Shown one piece after another: positions 51,038 through 62,638 of a stretch of 64,000 bases of DNA. Each line of letters starts with the position of its first letter. The first letter of the stretch is position 1. The DNA is from Theropithecus gelada. Lineage: Eukaryota; Chordata; Mammalia; Primates; Cercopithecidae. Both the position numbers and the translations under genes were made by a program. The DNA lies in NCBI RefSeq assembly GCF_003255815.1, contig NC_037668.1, forward strand, positions 62,802,178 through 62,866,177. The letters are read 5' to 3'. The notes below the pieces were generated by a model, which ran no database searches, was not told where the DNA came from, and saw only the letters and a program-made list of their open reading frames with translations.

Positions 51038-51312
51038 TTTTATTTTATTTTTTATTTTTTTTGAGACAGAGTCTCACTCTGTGGCCCAGGCTGGAGTGCA
51101 GTGGTGCAATCTGGGCTCACTGCAACCTCAGCCTCCTGAGTAGCTGGGACTACAGGTGCATGCCACCATGTCCAGCTAAGTTTTGTACTTTTTGTAGAGA
51201 CAGGGTTTCACCATGTTGCCTAGGCTGGTCTCAAACTCCTGAGCTCAAGCAATCCATCAGCCTCAGCCTCCCAAAGTGCTGTGATTACAGGTGTGAGCCA
51301 CCACACCTGGCT
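51038..51312 (-). mobile_element. Alu with left-arm deletion
   Basis: 'gcaacctcagcctcctgagt' skips about 30 bases. 'cattttagaRt' flanks both sides. Confidence 0.92.
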
Positions 51313-51314
51313 AC

Positions 51315-51525
51315 ATTTTAGAATCTTTATAGGCCTGGATTTGAATCCCAGCCTCATCATTATAGCTGTGTAACCATAGTAAGTTACTTGTCTCAGAGTT
51401 TCCTCACCTAAAAACGGGGGCAATCATGACTCCCTTGTGGCATTGTTGTGAGGATTAACAAGGATAGAATAAGAAAAGATGTATCCCCAGGACCTGGCCA
51501 ATTTTAGGTGCTCAGTAAACAAGTT
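51315..51525 (+). mobile_element. MIR
   Basis: 'gcctggatttgaatcccagc', 'ttgtctcagagtttcctcac' and 'gttgtgaggattaacaagg' in MIR order. Confidence 0.75.
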
Positions 51526-52869
51526 CCTTTCTAATAAGCAAAAGAGATGGAAACACAAATCTGGAACCTGAGTTTCTTTCATCTGTAAAATTCTCATGGA
51601 GTGAGAATACATGAGGGCAATGTAAAGTACTCTGATGTCTTTGGCTAAGCAACGGTGCATTAGTTGAAGGAAAACTCGGGTGTTTCATTCCTGTGCTTAA
51701 TGAAGCCTTCTCTGATAGTCTAACCTCACGGATGTAAATACAGTCTCCTCGGAATTCATTCAAGGAACGCCACTCACAGGAGGGAGGGCCCAGGGAGGGA
51801 GTCATCACGGAGGCCTAGGGCCAATCGCCCACCCAGGTAACTGCATTTCTTCCCAGTCCTCTATGTGGACACCAACAGACCCTGCTAAACGCATCCTCCT
51901 CCTCCCCTGGAGCTTATGATGAGCCACCCAACAAGACCAAGTCTGGAAACAAGACTCCGGGTTCACCAGGCCTGGGGGATGGCTGACAGCAGGGGCTGAG
52001 TCTGACAGAGGAGACTGCCTTTTAAACAGACACACATCTGAGGCAGAGAGTGAAAGATGATGAGAAGGAGAAAGAAACCAGAAGGGTAAGTGGAGAGATT
52101 TTCCTACGAACGCCAATGTAAGCCAGATTCTGAGGTTGCCAGTACCTCCTCTGCAGTCCGGCATCACCCACCTTGCAGCCCTCCCCCACTGCCTTTGTAC
52201 TGCATGCTGAATTTAGACCACGAGCCACGTGCCTGCTGCCTCTTCAGAGTCCTCCTGGGAGTAAGGATCTGATGCTTCTGCAGCAGCCCGGTAATCCACT
52301 GCACAAAGTTAAACAGCCTGCTCCCTCTCTTCTCTGCAGCTGGCCCCCATTATCTGGAGTCAATGGCCTAAAACTATGAACAGCATATTCATAACACTGG
52401 ATTAAATCCCCGCAGCAACCCCTTTGGGCCATCATTTCAGCACCCATCCACCACCGGCCACTGCTTTCTTTCCAGACGCCTTCCCAGTGTTGCCGACTCC
52501 GTGGAGAATGGCCTCTTTTACTCCCTCTGTCTCCCTCCAGTTAACAAGTTTTTTCAGAAAATTACCTCAGCCTCACACGTCTGAAATCCTTGATTCTGAA
52601 AAAAGCTCAAAACCCTTATTTCTAAAACTTTAGCACCTCCCACCTCTATTCTTGGGATCTCTTATTCAACTCTGTAAGAAAATTCCCCTACGCTCTTTTC
52701 TCATGCTCTCAACATTCTCAAGGAATTGCCTACCTCCAGATGTCTGAAACCAGTGTATTGGTCATAAAAGAAAAAACAAATAAATAACAAAAACCGTTTC
52801 AGGCAATAGAAACAAATTTAGTCTTGAGAGGCAATATAGCATCGCTATTAAGAAAGACAGAGACTCTAC
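51526..52869. other. 1.3-kb repeat-free intergenic stretch
   Basis: No Alu, LTR or clear old repeat is recognised. Several short frames on both strands have no gene-like context. It is the longest such block outside the SFPQ region. Confidence 0.4.
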
Positions 52870-53180
52870 GGCCAGGCAGGATGGCACATGTCTGGAATTC
52901 CAGTGCTTCGGGAGGCTGAGGCTGGGAGATTGCTTGAGCCCAAGAGTTCAAGATCAGCATGGGAAACATGGCAAGATCCTGTCTCTACAAAATATTTAAA
53001 GATGACCTGAGCATGGTGGTGCACACCTGTAGTCCTAGCTACTCGAGAGGCTGAGGTGAGAGGATCACTTGAGCCCAGGAGGTCAAGGCTGCAGTGAGCT
53101 ATGATCACATCATCACTGCATTCCAGCATGGCAACAGGGTGAAATGCTGTCTCAAAAAAAAAAAAAAAAAAAAAAAATTG
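52870..53180 (+). mobile_element. Alu (AluJ-like), full length
   Basis: It starts 'ggccaggcaggatggcacat' with poly-A at 53154-53177. 'agactct' flanks it. Confidence 0.93.
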
Positions 53181-53189
53181 GTGCATAGA

Positions 53190-53275
53190 CTCTGGATTGT
53201 CTAGGTTTTGAATCCTGGGTCTGCCACTTACTAGCTAGTTGTAAATGTTTTGTTAAGTCTCCTTTTTTGTTGTTG
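53190..53275 (+). mobile_element. MIR, left part
   Basis: 'ttgaatcctgggtctgccac' and 'ttactagctagttgtaaatg'. It continues after the Alu at 53620. Confidence 0.75.
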
Positions 53276-53282
53276 TTCTCTC

Positions 53283-53307
53283 TGTGTGTGTGTGTGTGTG
53301 TGTGTGT
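53283..53307. repeat. (TG)n repeat
   Basis: A pure TG run next to an Alu tail. Confidence 0.95.
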
Positions 53308-53313
53308 TTTGCT

Positions 53314-53619
53314 TTCGTTTTTTTAGAGACAGGGTCTTTCACTCTGTCACCCAGGCTGGAGTGCAGTGGTGCAATTATAGCTCACTGTAGTCTCAAACTC
53401 CTGGGCTCAAGGGATCCTCCTTACTCAGCTTTCCAAGTAGTTAGGACTACAGGTATGCATCACCACACCCGGCTAATTTCAAAATGTTTTGTAGAGATGA
53501 GGCCTTGTTATAGCTGGTCTCAAACTCCTGGCCTCAAGCAATCCTCCCACCTCAAGCAATCCTCCCCGCTCAGCCTCCCAAAGTGCTGGGATTGCAGGCC
53601 CGAGCCACCATACCCAGCC
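53314..53619 (-). mobile_element. Alu (AluJ-like) splitting a MIR
   Basis: It ends 'ccaccatacccagcc'. It contains a short tandem duplication of 'cctcaagcaatcctccc' in the right arm. Confidence 0.92.
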
Positions 53620-53775
53620 TGGCTCTGGTAAATCTCTTAACCTCTCAGGGCTTCAGTTTCCTCAATATGAAATGCAAGAATGCTGATAATATTTACCTTT
53701 ATCATCAGGAAGATTAAATTGACTGTTTAAAGCACATAGAACAGCAGATAGCACATAAAACACACTGGAAAAATG
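53620..53775 (+). mobile_element. MIR, right part
   Basis: 'taaatctcttaacctctcag' and 'ggcttcagtttcctcaatat' continue the MIR at 53190. Confidence 0.75.
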
Positions 53776-53907
53776 CATGCTATTTTTTTACCAGAATGTA
53801 GATTTGAAAACCAGTAAATAGATGGCAACTGGAACTTACATCCCAGATCTTTAACAGCTCAGCCACCCCAGTACATTCTGAGAAGCCATCATTCTCAGTC
53901 TATTTTG

Positions 53908-54211
53908 TTTTATTTTATTTTATTTATTGAGATGGAGTTTTGCTGTGTCGCCCAGGCTGGAGTGAAGTGGCACGATCTCGGCTCACTGCAACCTCCGCCC
54001 CCATGGTTCAAGCAATTCTTCTGCCTCAACCTCCCAAGTAGCTGAGATTACAGGCACCTGCTACCACACCCAGCTCATTTTTTGTATTTTTAGTAGAGAT
54101 GGGGTTTTGCCATGTTGGCCAGGCTGGTCTCGAACTCCTAACCTCAGATGATCCACCTGCCTCAGCCTCCCAAAGTACTGGGATTACAGGCGTGAGCCAC
54201 TGTGCCCAGCC
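53908..54211 (-). mobile_element. Alu, full length
   Basis: It has a (TTTTA)n tail. 'cattcYcagtctattt' is duplicated at 53890 and 54211. Confidence 0.95.
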
Positions 54212-55028
54212 ATTCCCAGTCTATTTAAACGCTGTTGCAACCTTATCCCGCTCTCCTATCTGGTCACCTGAATGCTTGATCTTACAAGGGTAAAGTACCT
54301 CTCATCACTGAAAGAGGCAAAATGAACCCATCTGGTCAGAACTTCTTCTTTGGCGAAACAGTAGTGGCTCAATTTCTAGATGTGAAGATATTTCAACTCA
54401 TGGAGATGAGAATGTCTGCAGAGTTGAATGAAGGAAGAGCAGGCCTCAAGAAGGAGAACAAGGACTGATTCAGAGGTTAGAAGGGTTGGCAGTGTCCACA
54501 AGCACAACTAAAGATGAGCTTGAATGCCTTGGAATTTTGCCCCTGTCTCAAACACATTACGGTAGTTGTTACTCTGGAAGGTCACCGATATCCCCTTTGA
54601 GCCAGTCCAGGCCTTTCTTCAGTCCTCATCCTTTCTTCAGCCTTCATCCTTCTTGCAGAGCCCAGCTGTCACTTCTTGGCTCCAAACCAAAGCCTTTAAG
54701 TCCTAAGAGGTATGTTAAGGGCACAATGGCAAGGACACAGTCAAAATGTTGCAGGGAAGCTCTACAATAAAACAGAACCGTGGAGATAATACCCAGGTCA
54801 CAGAAAATGGAGGAAAAGGGATACAACTGTACCAAAAGTGGCTAGGACAGCTTTATTGCCTTCTCCCTTTTTTCTTTTGTATTTGTTTTCCCTCCATTAG
54901 ATTGGAGAGAGACTTTTCTTGGGAGGAGGTATCAGATTATAAATGTAGAGAGAAGTTTATAATGTTTTTGTTTCCTTTCATGGCACTTACCGAATTTATC
55001 ATTTTACTAATTGGTTTCTTGTGGTTTT
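54212..55028. other. Unique-looking intergenic stretch
   Basis: It contains a short duplication 'cctttcttcagYcYtcatc' near 54611-54650. No gene is recognised. Confidence 0.4.
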
Positions 55029-55334
55029 GTTTTTGTTTTTGTTTTTGTTTATTGAGAAGAGAGTTTCACTCTGTCACCCAGGCTGGAGTGCAGTGGCACA
55101 ATCTCGGCTCTTTGCAACCTCCACCTCCTGGGTTCAAGGGATTCTCCTGCCTCAGTCTCCCAAGTAGCTAGGATTACAGGTGCCCACCACCATGCCTAGC
55201 TAACTTTTGTATTTTTGGGAGAGATGGGTTTTCACCATGTTGGCCAGGCTGGTCTCGAACTCCCGACCTCAGATAAACTGCCCACCTTGGCCTCTCAAAG
55301 TACTGGGATTACAAGTGTCAGCCACTGCACCTGG
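55029..55334 (-). mobile_element. Alu, full length
   Basis: It has a (GTTTTT)n tail, ends 'gccactgcacctggttt', and lies in L2-like sequence. Confidence 0.93.
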
Positions 55335-55349
55335 TTTCTTGTTTTTTGT

Positions 55350-55460
55350 CGGTTATCCCACTACAATGTAAGCTCCAGGAGGGCAAGAACAGGCCCCTCT
55401 CTCCTGCTCATCCTTCTATCCCCAGCAACCACCACAATGCCTAGCATGTTGTTATAGATA
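55350..55460 (+). mobile_element. L2 3'-end fragment
   Basis: 'cactacaatgtaagctccag', 'gagggcaagaacaggcccct' and 'cacaatgcctagcatgttgt'. Confidence 0.65.
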
Positions 55461-55608
55461 CTAACATAGAAAAAAAACTATGCAAATACTAGAAGGAGAT
55501 ATTGGAAAACATTTATTTTTCTATTCTTGGGGTTCAAAGAACCTTCCTTAACAAAATCGAGAAGCCATGAAGAAAAAGATCAGTAGATCTGACTACATAA
55601 AATATTTA

Positions 55609-55897
55609 GGGCCAGGCACGGTGGCTCATGCCTGTAATCCCAGCACTTTGGGAGGCTGAGGCAGGTGGATCACCTGAGGTCAGGAGTTCAGACCAGCCTG
55701 GCCAACATGGTGAAACCCCGTCTCTACTAAAAATACAAAAATGAGCTGGGTGTGGTGGCAGGCGACTGTAATCTCAGCTACTTGGAAGGCTGAGGCACGA
55801 GAATCACTTGAACTGGGAGGCAGAGGTTGCAGCCAAGATCGTGCCATTGCACTCCAGCCTGGGCAACAAGAGTGAAACTCTGTTTCAAAACAAAAGC
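55609..55897 (+). mobile_element. Alu, full length
   Basis: It starts 'ggccaggcacggtggctcat' and has a short deletion near the end of the right arm. Confidence 0.94.
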
Positions 55898-55924
55898 AGA
55901 TTTTATTAGACATTCTATCTGAAG

Positions 55925-56510
55925 AGTAATAACATAATAACCAGCAATTATTTATCACTTTATACATACCAGTTTCTGTTCTAAGCAATTTACATGTCTT
56001 AACTCATTTAAGCATCCTAGTGATCTTATGATGCAAGCATTAGGTTATCATCTGCCTTTTATAGATAGGAAACAGAGGCACCACAAGATTAAATACTTTG
56101 GCCGGGTGTGGTGGCTCACGCCTGTAATTCCAGCACTTTGGGAGGCCCAGGCAGGTGGATCACCTGAGGTCAGGAGTTCAGACCAGCCTGGCCAACATGG
56201 TGAAACCCTGTCTCTACTAAAAATATGAAAATTATCCGGGTGTGGTGGTGGGTGCCTGTAATCCCAGCTACTTGGGAGGCTGAGACAGGAGAATCACTTG
56301 AACCTGGGAGGTGGAGGTTGCAATGAGCCGAGATTGCACCATTGCATCCCAGCCTGGGTGAGGAGAGTGAAACCTGGGCTCCAAAAAAAAAAAAAAAAGA
56401 TTAAATCTTTTGCTAGAGATCAAATAGCTATTAAGTGGCGGAACCCAGTTTTGAATTCATGCAGTCTGGTTCCGGGGTTCATACTCTTGACCATTACATT
56501 ATAGTTGCCC
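55925..56510 (+). mobile_element. MIR split by an Alu
   Basis: The left part 55925-56099 ('taactcatttaagcatccta', 'gataggaaacagaggcacca') continues at 56401-56510 ('agctattaagtggcggaacc'). Confidence 0.75.
56100..56400 (+). mobile_element. Alu in a MIR
   Basis: It starts 'gccgggtgtggtggctcacg'. 'aagattaaat' is duplicated on both sides. Confidence 0.95.
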
Positions 56511-57287
56511 CTGAAAGAAACATGCGGCAAACAAAAAGGTAGTCTTCACAATATGTATGAATTTTCACATATTAATAAGAAAATTACAAATAACCCAGTT
56601 GAAATATTTGGCAAGTAATAGGAGTCAAAAATTCACTGAAGAAGAAACACATATTTTATATGGTCAATAAATATCCCTGTTTAATAAATAGCAATTCCTA
56701 AAACTGTAACAATGGTAAGATACTACTTTTTACCCTTTAGATTAGCAAAAACTAAAATATTGCTAATATCTACTATTGGTAAGAATGTGGGGAAGAGTAA
56801 ACTGGTACAATTGCTTTCTTATTTTATTCAATGGGTTATTTTTCATTACACTTTCTATTGATGTTGATTCTCAAATTGTCCCGGATTTGGCCAGTGGAGC
56901 CTGTTTGAGCTGACTCACATGTCCTCTTGACTTATGCCATCATTCTTTGAGCACTATTTACTGTCTGGCACAGGATATCCACAGGCTCATTCTGTCCCAA
57001 CTCTGGAATCAGTCATTTCTCTAGGGGACCCTGCTCCTTTTGGAAACCAAGTGTATTAATTGCTATTATATGTCATTGATTTCAGGTCCTCTTGAAAGGC
57101 TAGAAAATGAATGTATGTAAAAATGCTTAATGATAAATTTTAAATAAAATAAGACAGAAATTGTACATACAGTATGGTAGTTTTCATTTAAAGCACACAC
57201 ACAGATATAGCAAATTGCTGAATTATGGTGTTTGGGGTGATTTTTTTTTTTTTCTTTTCAATTTGTATTCTAAAATTTTCAAAGTGT
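56511..57287. other. AT-rich stretch, probable old L1 in part
   Basis: 56560-56830 includes 'ttagattagcaaaaactaaa' and 'gtaagaatgtggggaagagt', reminiscent of degenerate L1. The rest is not recognised. Confidence 0.35.
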
Positions 57288-57595
57288 GGCGGGGTGTGGT
57301 GGTTCATGCCTGTAATCCCAGCACTTTGGGTGGCAGAGGCGGACGGATCACGAGGTCACGAGATCGAGACTATCCTGGCTAACACGGTGAAACACCCTCT
57401 CTACTAAAAATACAAAAAACTAGCCGGGCGAGGTGACGGGCGCCTGTAGTCCCAGCTACTCCGGAGGCTGAGGCAGGAAAATGGCGTGAACCCGGGAGGC
57501 GGAGCTTGCAGTGAGCCGAGATCGCGCCACTGCGCTCCAGCCTGGGTGACAGAGCAAGACTCCATCTCAAAACAAAAAACAAAAAACAAAAAACA
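57288..57595 (+). mobile_element. AluY (Old World monkey type)
   Basis: 'actagccgggcgaggtgacg' and an (AAAAAAC)n tail. 'tcaaagtgt' is duplicated around it. Confidence 0.95.
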
Positions 57596-57610
57596 ATCAA
57601 AGTGTAATTC

Positions 57611-57719
57611 ATTCCTTCCTTCCTTCCTTCCTTCCTTCCTTCCTTCCTTCCTTCCTTCCTTCCTTCCTTCCTTCCTCCCTCCCTCCCTCCCTCCCTCCCT
57701 CCCTTCCTTCCTTCCTTCT
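57611..57719. repeat. (CCTT)n/(CCCT)n microsatellite
   Basis: About 16 CCTT units, then CCCT units, then CCTT again, forming the tail of the next minus Alu. Confidence 0.97.
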
Positions 57720-58002
57720 TTGAGACGGAGTCTCGCTCTGTCGCCAGGATGGAATGCAGTGGCGCGATCTCAGCTCACTGCAACCTCCGACTCCCTGACT
57801 TAAGTGATTCTCCTGCCTCAGCCTCCTGAGTAGCTGGGATTACAGGCAGGCGCCACCACGCCCGGATAATTTTGTATGTTTAGTGGAGATGGGGTTTCGC
57901 CATGTTGGCCAAGCCAGTCTTGAACTCCTGACCTCAAGTGATCCGCCCGCCTCGGCCTCCCAAAGTGCTGGGATTACAGGCATGAGCCATCGTGCCCCGG
58001 CC
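57720..58002 (-). mobile_element. Alu, full length
   Basis: It starts 'ttgagacggagtctcgctct' and ends 'gccatcgtgccccggcc'. Confidence 0.94.
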
Positions 58003-58252
58003 TCTTTCCCTCCCCTCTCCTCTCCTCTCCCCTCCCCTCCCCTCCTCCCCTCCCCTCCCCTCCCACCTCCCTTCCCCTCCCCTCTCCTTTCCCCTCCCTT
58101 CCCCTCCCCCCACCTCTTTCTCTTTTTTCTCCTCTCCTCTCCTCTCCCCTCCCCTCCTCTCCTCTCCCCTCCCCTCCTCTCCTCTTCCCTCCTCTCCTCT
58201 CTCCTCCTCTCCCCTCCCCTCCCCTCTGCTCCCCTCCTCTTCTTTTCTTTTT
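58003..58252. repeat. 250-bp almost pure pyrimidine tract
   Basis: Irregular CCCCT/CTCCT units have almost no purine on the plus strand. The complementary strand is G/A-only with many GGGG/GGG runs. Confidence 0.96.
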
Positions 58253-58806
58253 TGCTCTGTCACCCACGCTGGAATGCAGTGGTATGATCTTGGGTTACTA
58301 CTACCTCCACCTCCCGGGGTCAAGCAGTTCTCATGCCTCAGCCTCCCAAGAAGCTGGGATTACAGTCATGAGCCACCATGCCCAGGTTTTTGTTTTTTTG
58401 TTTTTTTTTTGGTGAGACAGAGTCTCACTCTTGTCACCCAGCCTGGAGTGCAGTGTCACCATCTCAGCTCACTGCAACCTCCACTTCCTGGGTTCAAGTG
58501 ATTCTCCTGCCTCAGCCCCCCAAGTAGCTGGGATTACAGGCACCCACCACTATGTCAGGCCAATTTTTGTATTTTTAATGGAGACATGGTTTCACCATTT
58601 TGGCCAGGCTGGTCTCGAACCCATGACCTTAGGTGATCTGCCTGTCTTGGCCTCCCAAAGTGCTGGGATTACAGGCGTGACCCACTGCACCCAGCCAATT
58701 TTTGTATTCAGGGTGAGGCTGGTCTCCATCTCCTGGCCTCAAGCAATCTGCCTGCCTCAGGCTCCCAAAGTGATGGGATTACAGGCATGAGGCACCACAC
58801 CCGGCC
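58246..58806 (-). mobile_element. Older Alu split by a nested Alu
   Basis: The left part is 58246-58387 and the right part 58697-58806 ('aatttttgtattcagggtga' to 'ccaccacacccggcc'). Confidence 0.87.
58388..58696 (-). mobile_element. Alu nested in an older Alu
   Basis: The tail is 'tttttgtttttttgtttttt', and the element ends 'cccactgcacccagcc'. Confidence 0.93.
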
Positions 58807-58971
58807 TCCTTTTTTCAATAAATTGTTTATTTTAGAAGAAATTTAGATTAAAGAGAAGTTGCAAACATAGAACATAGTTCCCTTATACCTCATATCCAAT
58901 TTTCCCTACTGTTAACATCTTTTGTCATAATTAATGAGCCAATATTAAATGATTATTGAATCATTATTATT

Positions 58972-59234
58972 ATTTTTTTTGAGATGGAGTCTCACTCTGT
59001 CACCCAGGCTGGAGTGCAGTGGTGTGATTTTGGCTCACTGCAACCTCTGCCTCCTGGGTTCAAGCGATTCTCCTGCCTCAGCCTCCCGAGAACCTGGGAT
59101 TACAGGCACTTGCCACCACGCCTAGCTAATTTTTTGTATTTTTAGTAGAGATGGGGTTCGCTATGTTGGCCAGGCTGGTCTTGAACTCCTGACCTCAAAA
59201 GATCCACCCACCTTGGTCTCCCAAAGTGCTTGGG
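58972..59234 (-). mobile_element. Alu, head-truncated
   Basis: It ends at 'ccaaagtgcttgggcc'. 'tgaatcattatt' flanks it on both sides. Confidence 0.92.
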
Positions 59235-59694
59235 CCTGAATCATTATTGACTTAATAAAAGTCATAATAAAATAACGATATTTTATATTATTATATACCT
59301 TATAACATAAGATAATAAAATAATGATTGACTTTTATTAACAAATAAATAAAAATCCATAGTTTATTCAGATTTCTTTGGTTTTTACCTAATATCCTTCT
59401 TCTGTTCCAGGATCCCTCAGAGGACACCACATTACATTTAGTTGTCCTGTCTCCTTAAGTTCCCCTTGGTTGTGAGTTTCTTGGACATCCTTCTTTTTGA
59501 TGACTTTCATAGTTTTGAGGAGCACAGGGGTAGGATAAACCTCAATTTGGACTTATCTGATGTTTTTCTCATGATTAGACTGCAGTTATGGGTTTTGGGA
59601 AAGAAGACTACAGAAGTAAGGTACCACGCCCATCACATTGTATCAAGAGTATTGCTGGTAGGTTTTTTTTTTTAATTTATTTTGTTTATATTTA
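59235..59694. other. AT-rich intergenic stretch
   Basis: No gene or repeat is recognised with confidence. Confidence 0.35.
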
Positions 59695-60006
59695 TTTATT
59701 TACTTATTTCCAGAGTCTCACTCTTTCGCTCAGGTTAGAGTGAAGTGGCGTGATCTTGGCTCACTGCAACCTCCTCCCTGTGGGTTCAAGACACTCTTCT
59801 GCCTCAGCCTCCGGAGTAGCTGGGATTATAGGCACCCACCACCACAGTCAAATACAAAAAATAGCCCAGCTAATTTTTGTATTTGTAATAGGGACGGGGT
59901 TTTTCCATGTTGGCCAGGCTGGTCTTGAACTCCTGACCTTAGATGATCCACCCACCTCGGCTTCCCAAAGCCCTAGGATCATAGGCTTGAGCCACCACAT
60001 CTGGCC
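59695..60006 (-). mobile_element. Alu with a small internal insertion
   Basis: A 24-base 'cagtcaaatacaaaaaatag'-type insert in the middle resembles antisense Alu linker. The element ends 'ccaccacatctggcc'. Confidence 0.9.
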
Positions 60007-60010
60007 AGGT

Positions 60011-60011
<1 letters not shown>

Positions 60012-60050
<39 letters not shown>

Positions 60051-60326
60051 CGGAGTCTCGCTCTGTAGCCCAGGCTGGAGTGCAGTGGCCGGATCTCGGC
60101 TCACTGCAAGCTCCGCCTCCCGGGTTCACGCCATTCTCCGGCCTCAGCCTCCCGAGTAGCTGGGACTACAGGCGCCCGCCACCTCGCCCGGCTAGTTTTT
60201 GTATTTCTTAGTAGAGACGGGGTTTCACCGTGTTAGCCAGGATGGTCTCGATCTCCTGACCTCGTGATCCGCCCATCTCGGCCTCCCAAAGTGCTGGGAT
60301 TACAGGCTTGAGCCACCGCGCCCGGC
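60012..60326 (-). mobile_element. AluY (Old World monkey type)
   Basis: T36 tail, near-consensus body. 'caggttattttt' is duplicated at 60006 and 60327. Confidence 0.96.
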
Positions 60327-60502
60327 AGGTTATTTTTATAATGAAGAAATAAATGTGTTTTTTTTAAAGTTCTGCTCAAGAACAAATCCAATGCATTTTC
60401 TTATATATTAACTTAGGTTGGAAGTTTGGCTGCAATAACAAAAAGAAACAAAACCAAATTTCAAACATGATAGAAGCTCTTTGTCTAAAAAGAGTATAGA
60501 CA

Positions 60503-61110
60503 GGCCAATTCCATTGGCTCATGCCTGTAATTCAAGTGTTTAGGAAGGTTGAGGCAGGAGGATCACCTGAGGCCAAGAGTTCGAGACCACCCTGGGCAAC
60601 ATAGTGGGACCCCCATGTCTACAAAAAATTTTAAAAATTAATGGGATAGGCCGGGCGCGGTGGCTCAAGCCTGTAATCCCAGCACTTTGGGAGGCCGAGA
60701 CGGGCGGATCACGAGGTCAGGAGATCGAGACCATCCTGGCTAACACGGTGAAACCCCGTCTCTACTAAGAAATACAAAAAACTAGCCGGGCGAAGTGGCG
60801 GGCGCCTGTAGTCCCAGCTACTCGGGAGGCTGAGGCAGGAGAATGGCGTGAACCCGGGAGGCGGAGCTTGCAGTGAGCTGAGATCCGGCCACTGCACTCC
60901 AGCCTGGGCTACAGAGCGAGACTCCGTCTCAAAAAAAAAAAAAAAAAAAAAAATTAATGGGATATGGTGGCATGTGCCTGCAATTCCAACTATTTGGGTG
61001 GCTGCAGTGGGAGGATCTCTTGAGCCCAGGTGTTCAAAATTACAGTAACTTGTGATTTCACCATTGCACTCCAGTCTGGGGACAGAGCAAGACCCTGCCT
61101 CTAAAATAAC
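60503..61110 (+). mobile_element. Older Alu split by a young AluY
   Basis: The outer parts are 60503-60648 and 60952-61110, continuous at 'aaaattaatgggata'. Confidence 0.88.
60649..60951 (+). mobile_element. AluY (Old World monkey type), nested
   Basis: Near consensus. The target 'aaaattaatgggata' lies on both sides. Confidence 0.97.
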
Positions 61111-61114
61111 AACA

Positions 61115-61418
61115 GCTGGGCGCGGTGGCTCATGCCTATAATCCCAGCACTTTGGGAGGCCGAGGCGGGTGGATCACGAGGTCAGGAGATCAAGACCATC
61201 CTGACTAACACGGTGAAACCCAGTCTCTACGAAAAATACAAAAAATTAACCAGGCGTAGTGGCAGGTGCCTGTAGTCCCAGCTACTCGGGAGGCCGAGGC
61301 TGGAGAATCGTGTGAACCCAGGAGGCAGAGCTTGCAGTGAGCTGAGATCACGTCACTGCACTCCAGCCTGGGCAACAGAGTGAGAGTCCATCTCAAAATA
61401 ATAATAATAAAAATAAAT
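61115..61418 (+). mobile_element. AluY-like, full length
   Basis: It starts 'gctgggcgcggtggctcatg' and the tail becomes (AAT)n, then (CATA)n. Confidence 0.94.
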
Positions 61419-61447
61419 ACATACATACATACATACATACATACATA
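61417..61447. repeat. (CATA)n tetranucleotide repeat
   Basis: Seven or so CATA units in an Alu tail. Confidence 0.95.
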
Positions 61448-61479
61448 AAATAACAACAAAAAAATAAAAACAAAAACAA

Positions 61480-62029
61480 AAGGTCTAGACAAAGCAGTTC
61501 GGGCCTGGTTGGGCAATTTGCTTCACAAGATCAGTAAGAGGTCCAGGTTTCTTCTATCCTATAGTTCTGTGTTCCTTAGAAAAGTAGCTTCCCTAGCTAC
61601 TATGGAAGTTTCTGTGGTTGCATAGGTATAGGCACTCTAGCACCTGCCATCACATCCACATCCATTGGGAAAGGGAGGATATACTCTTTGCTTCTAAAGA
61701 CACACCTGGAAGTTGTACATTTCACTCATCCTGCTCATATTCCATTGGCCAGAACCTAGTCACATGGCCACGTCTAGTTGCAAGGAAGGCCGAAAAATGT
61801 GGTCTTTTACTAGGCAGCTCTGTGCTCAGCTAAAATTTCTGTAACTATCAAGGAAGAGGAGGCTGCCTTTGGGGGAGCCAATCAACAGTCTCTGCCAAAG
61901 CTGGGTTGCAATTATCCAACCACGAAAGATAGACATGGACAACCCAGAAATCTCACACTCTAGTGGCTATTAACTATTACCTCCATGTTACTATCAAAAA
62001 TGTCAGTGCGAACACCAGATATTCCTTTC
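61480..62029. other. Unidentified old-repeat-like stretch
   Basis: 'tattccattggccagaacct', 'agtcacatggccacgtctag' and 'gccaatcaacagtctctgcc' feel like a common old interspersed repeat, but I cannot name it. No gene is seen. Confidence 0.4.
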
Positions 62030-62638
62030 TATTTTTTTTTTTTGAGACAGAGTTTCGCTCTTGTTGCCCAGGCTGGAGTACAGTGATGCAATCTCAGCTC
62101 ACTGCAACCTCCGCCTCCTGGGTTCAAGCAATTCTCCTGCCTCAGCCTACAGAGTAGCTGAGATTACAGGTGCCCGCCACCAGGCCCGGCTAATTTTTAG
62201 TACTTTTTTTTTTTTTTTTGAGACGGAGTCTCGCTCTGTCGCCCAGGCTGGAGTGCAGTGGCCTGATCTCAGCTCACTGCAAGCTCCGCCTCCCGGGTTC
62301 ACGTCATTCTCCTGCCTCAGCCTCCCGAGTAGCTGGGACTACAGGCACCCGCCACCTCGCCCGGCTAGTTTTTTGTATTTTTTAGTAGAGATGGGGTTTC
62401 ACCGTGTTAGCCAGAATGGTCTCGATCTCCTGACCTTGTGATCTGCCCGTCTCAGCCTCCCAAAGTGCTGGGATTACAGGCTTGAGCCACCGCGCCCAGC
62501 CTAATTTTTAGTATTTTTAGTAGAGATGAGGTTTCACCATGTTGGCCAGTCTGGTCTCGAACTCCTAACCTCAGGTGATCTGCCCGCCTCGCCCTCCCAA
62601 AGTGTTGGGATTACAAACGTGAGTCACCGCGCCTGGCC
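62030..62638 (-). mobile_element. Older Alu split by a young AluY
   Basis: The outer parts are 62030-62201 and 62501-62638. 'agaYattcctttct' flanks the whole element. Confidence 0.9.
62202..62500 (-). mobile_element. AluY (Old World monkey type), nested
   Basis: The target 'ctaatttttagta' is repeated on both sides. 'cacctcgcccggctag' is present. Confidence 0.96.

Noticed and set aside
57992..58501. 169-codon Pro/Ser/Leu-rich frame and its Glu/Arg/Gly-rich mirror
   Set aside because: They are generated by the pyrimidine tract and Alu sequence, so they are not genes.
61417..61447. (CATA)n as a possible functional repeat array
   Set aside because: It is an ordinary microsatellite grown from an Alu tail.
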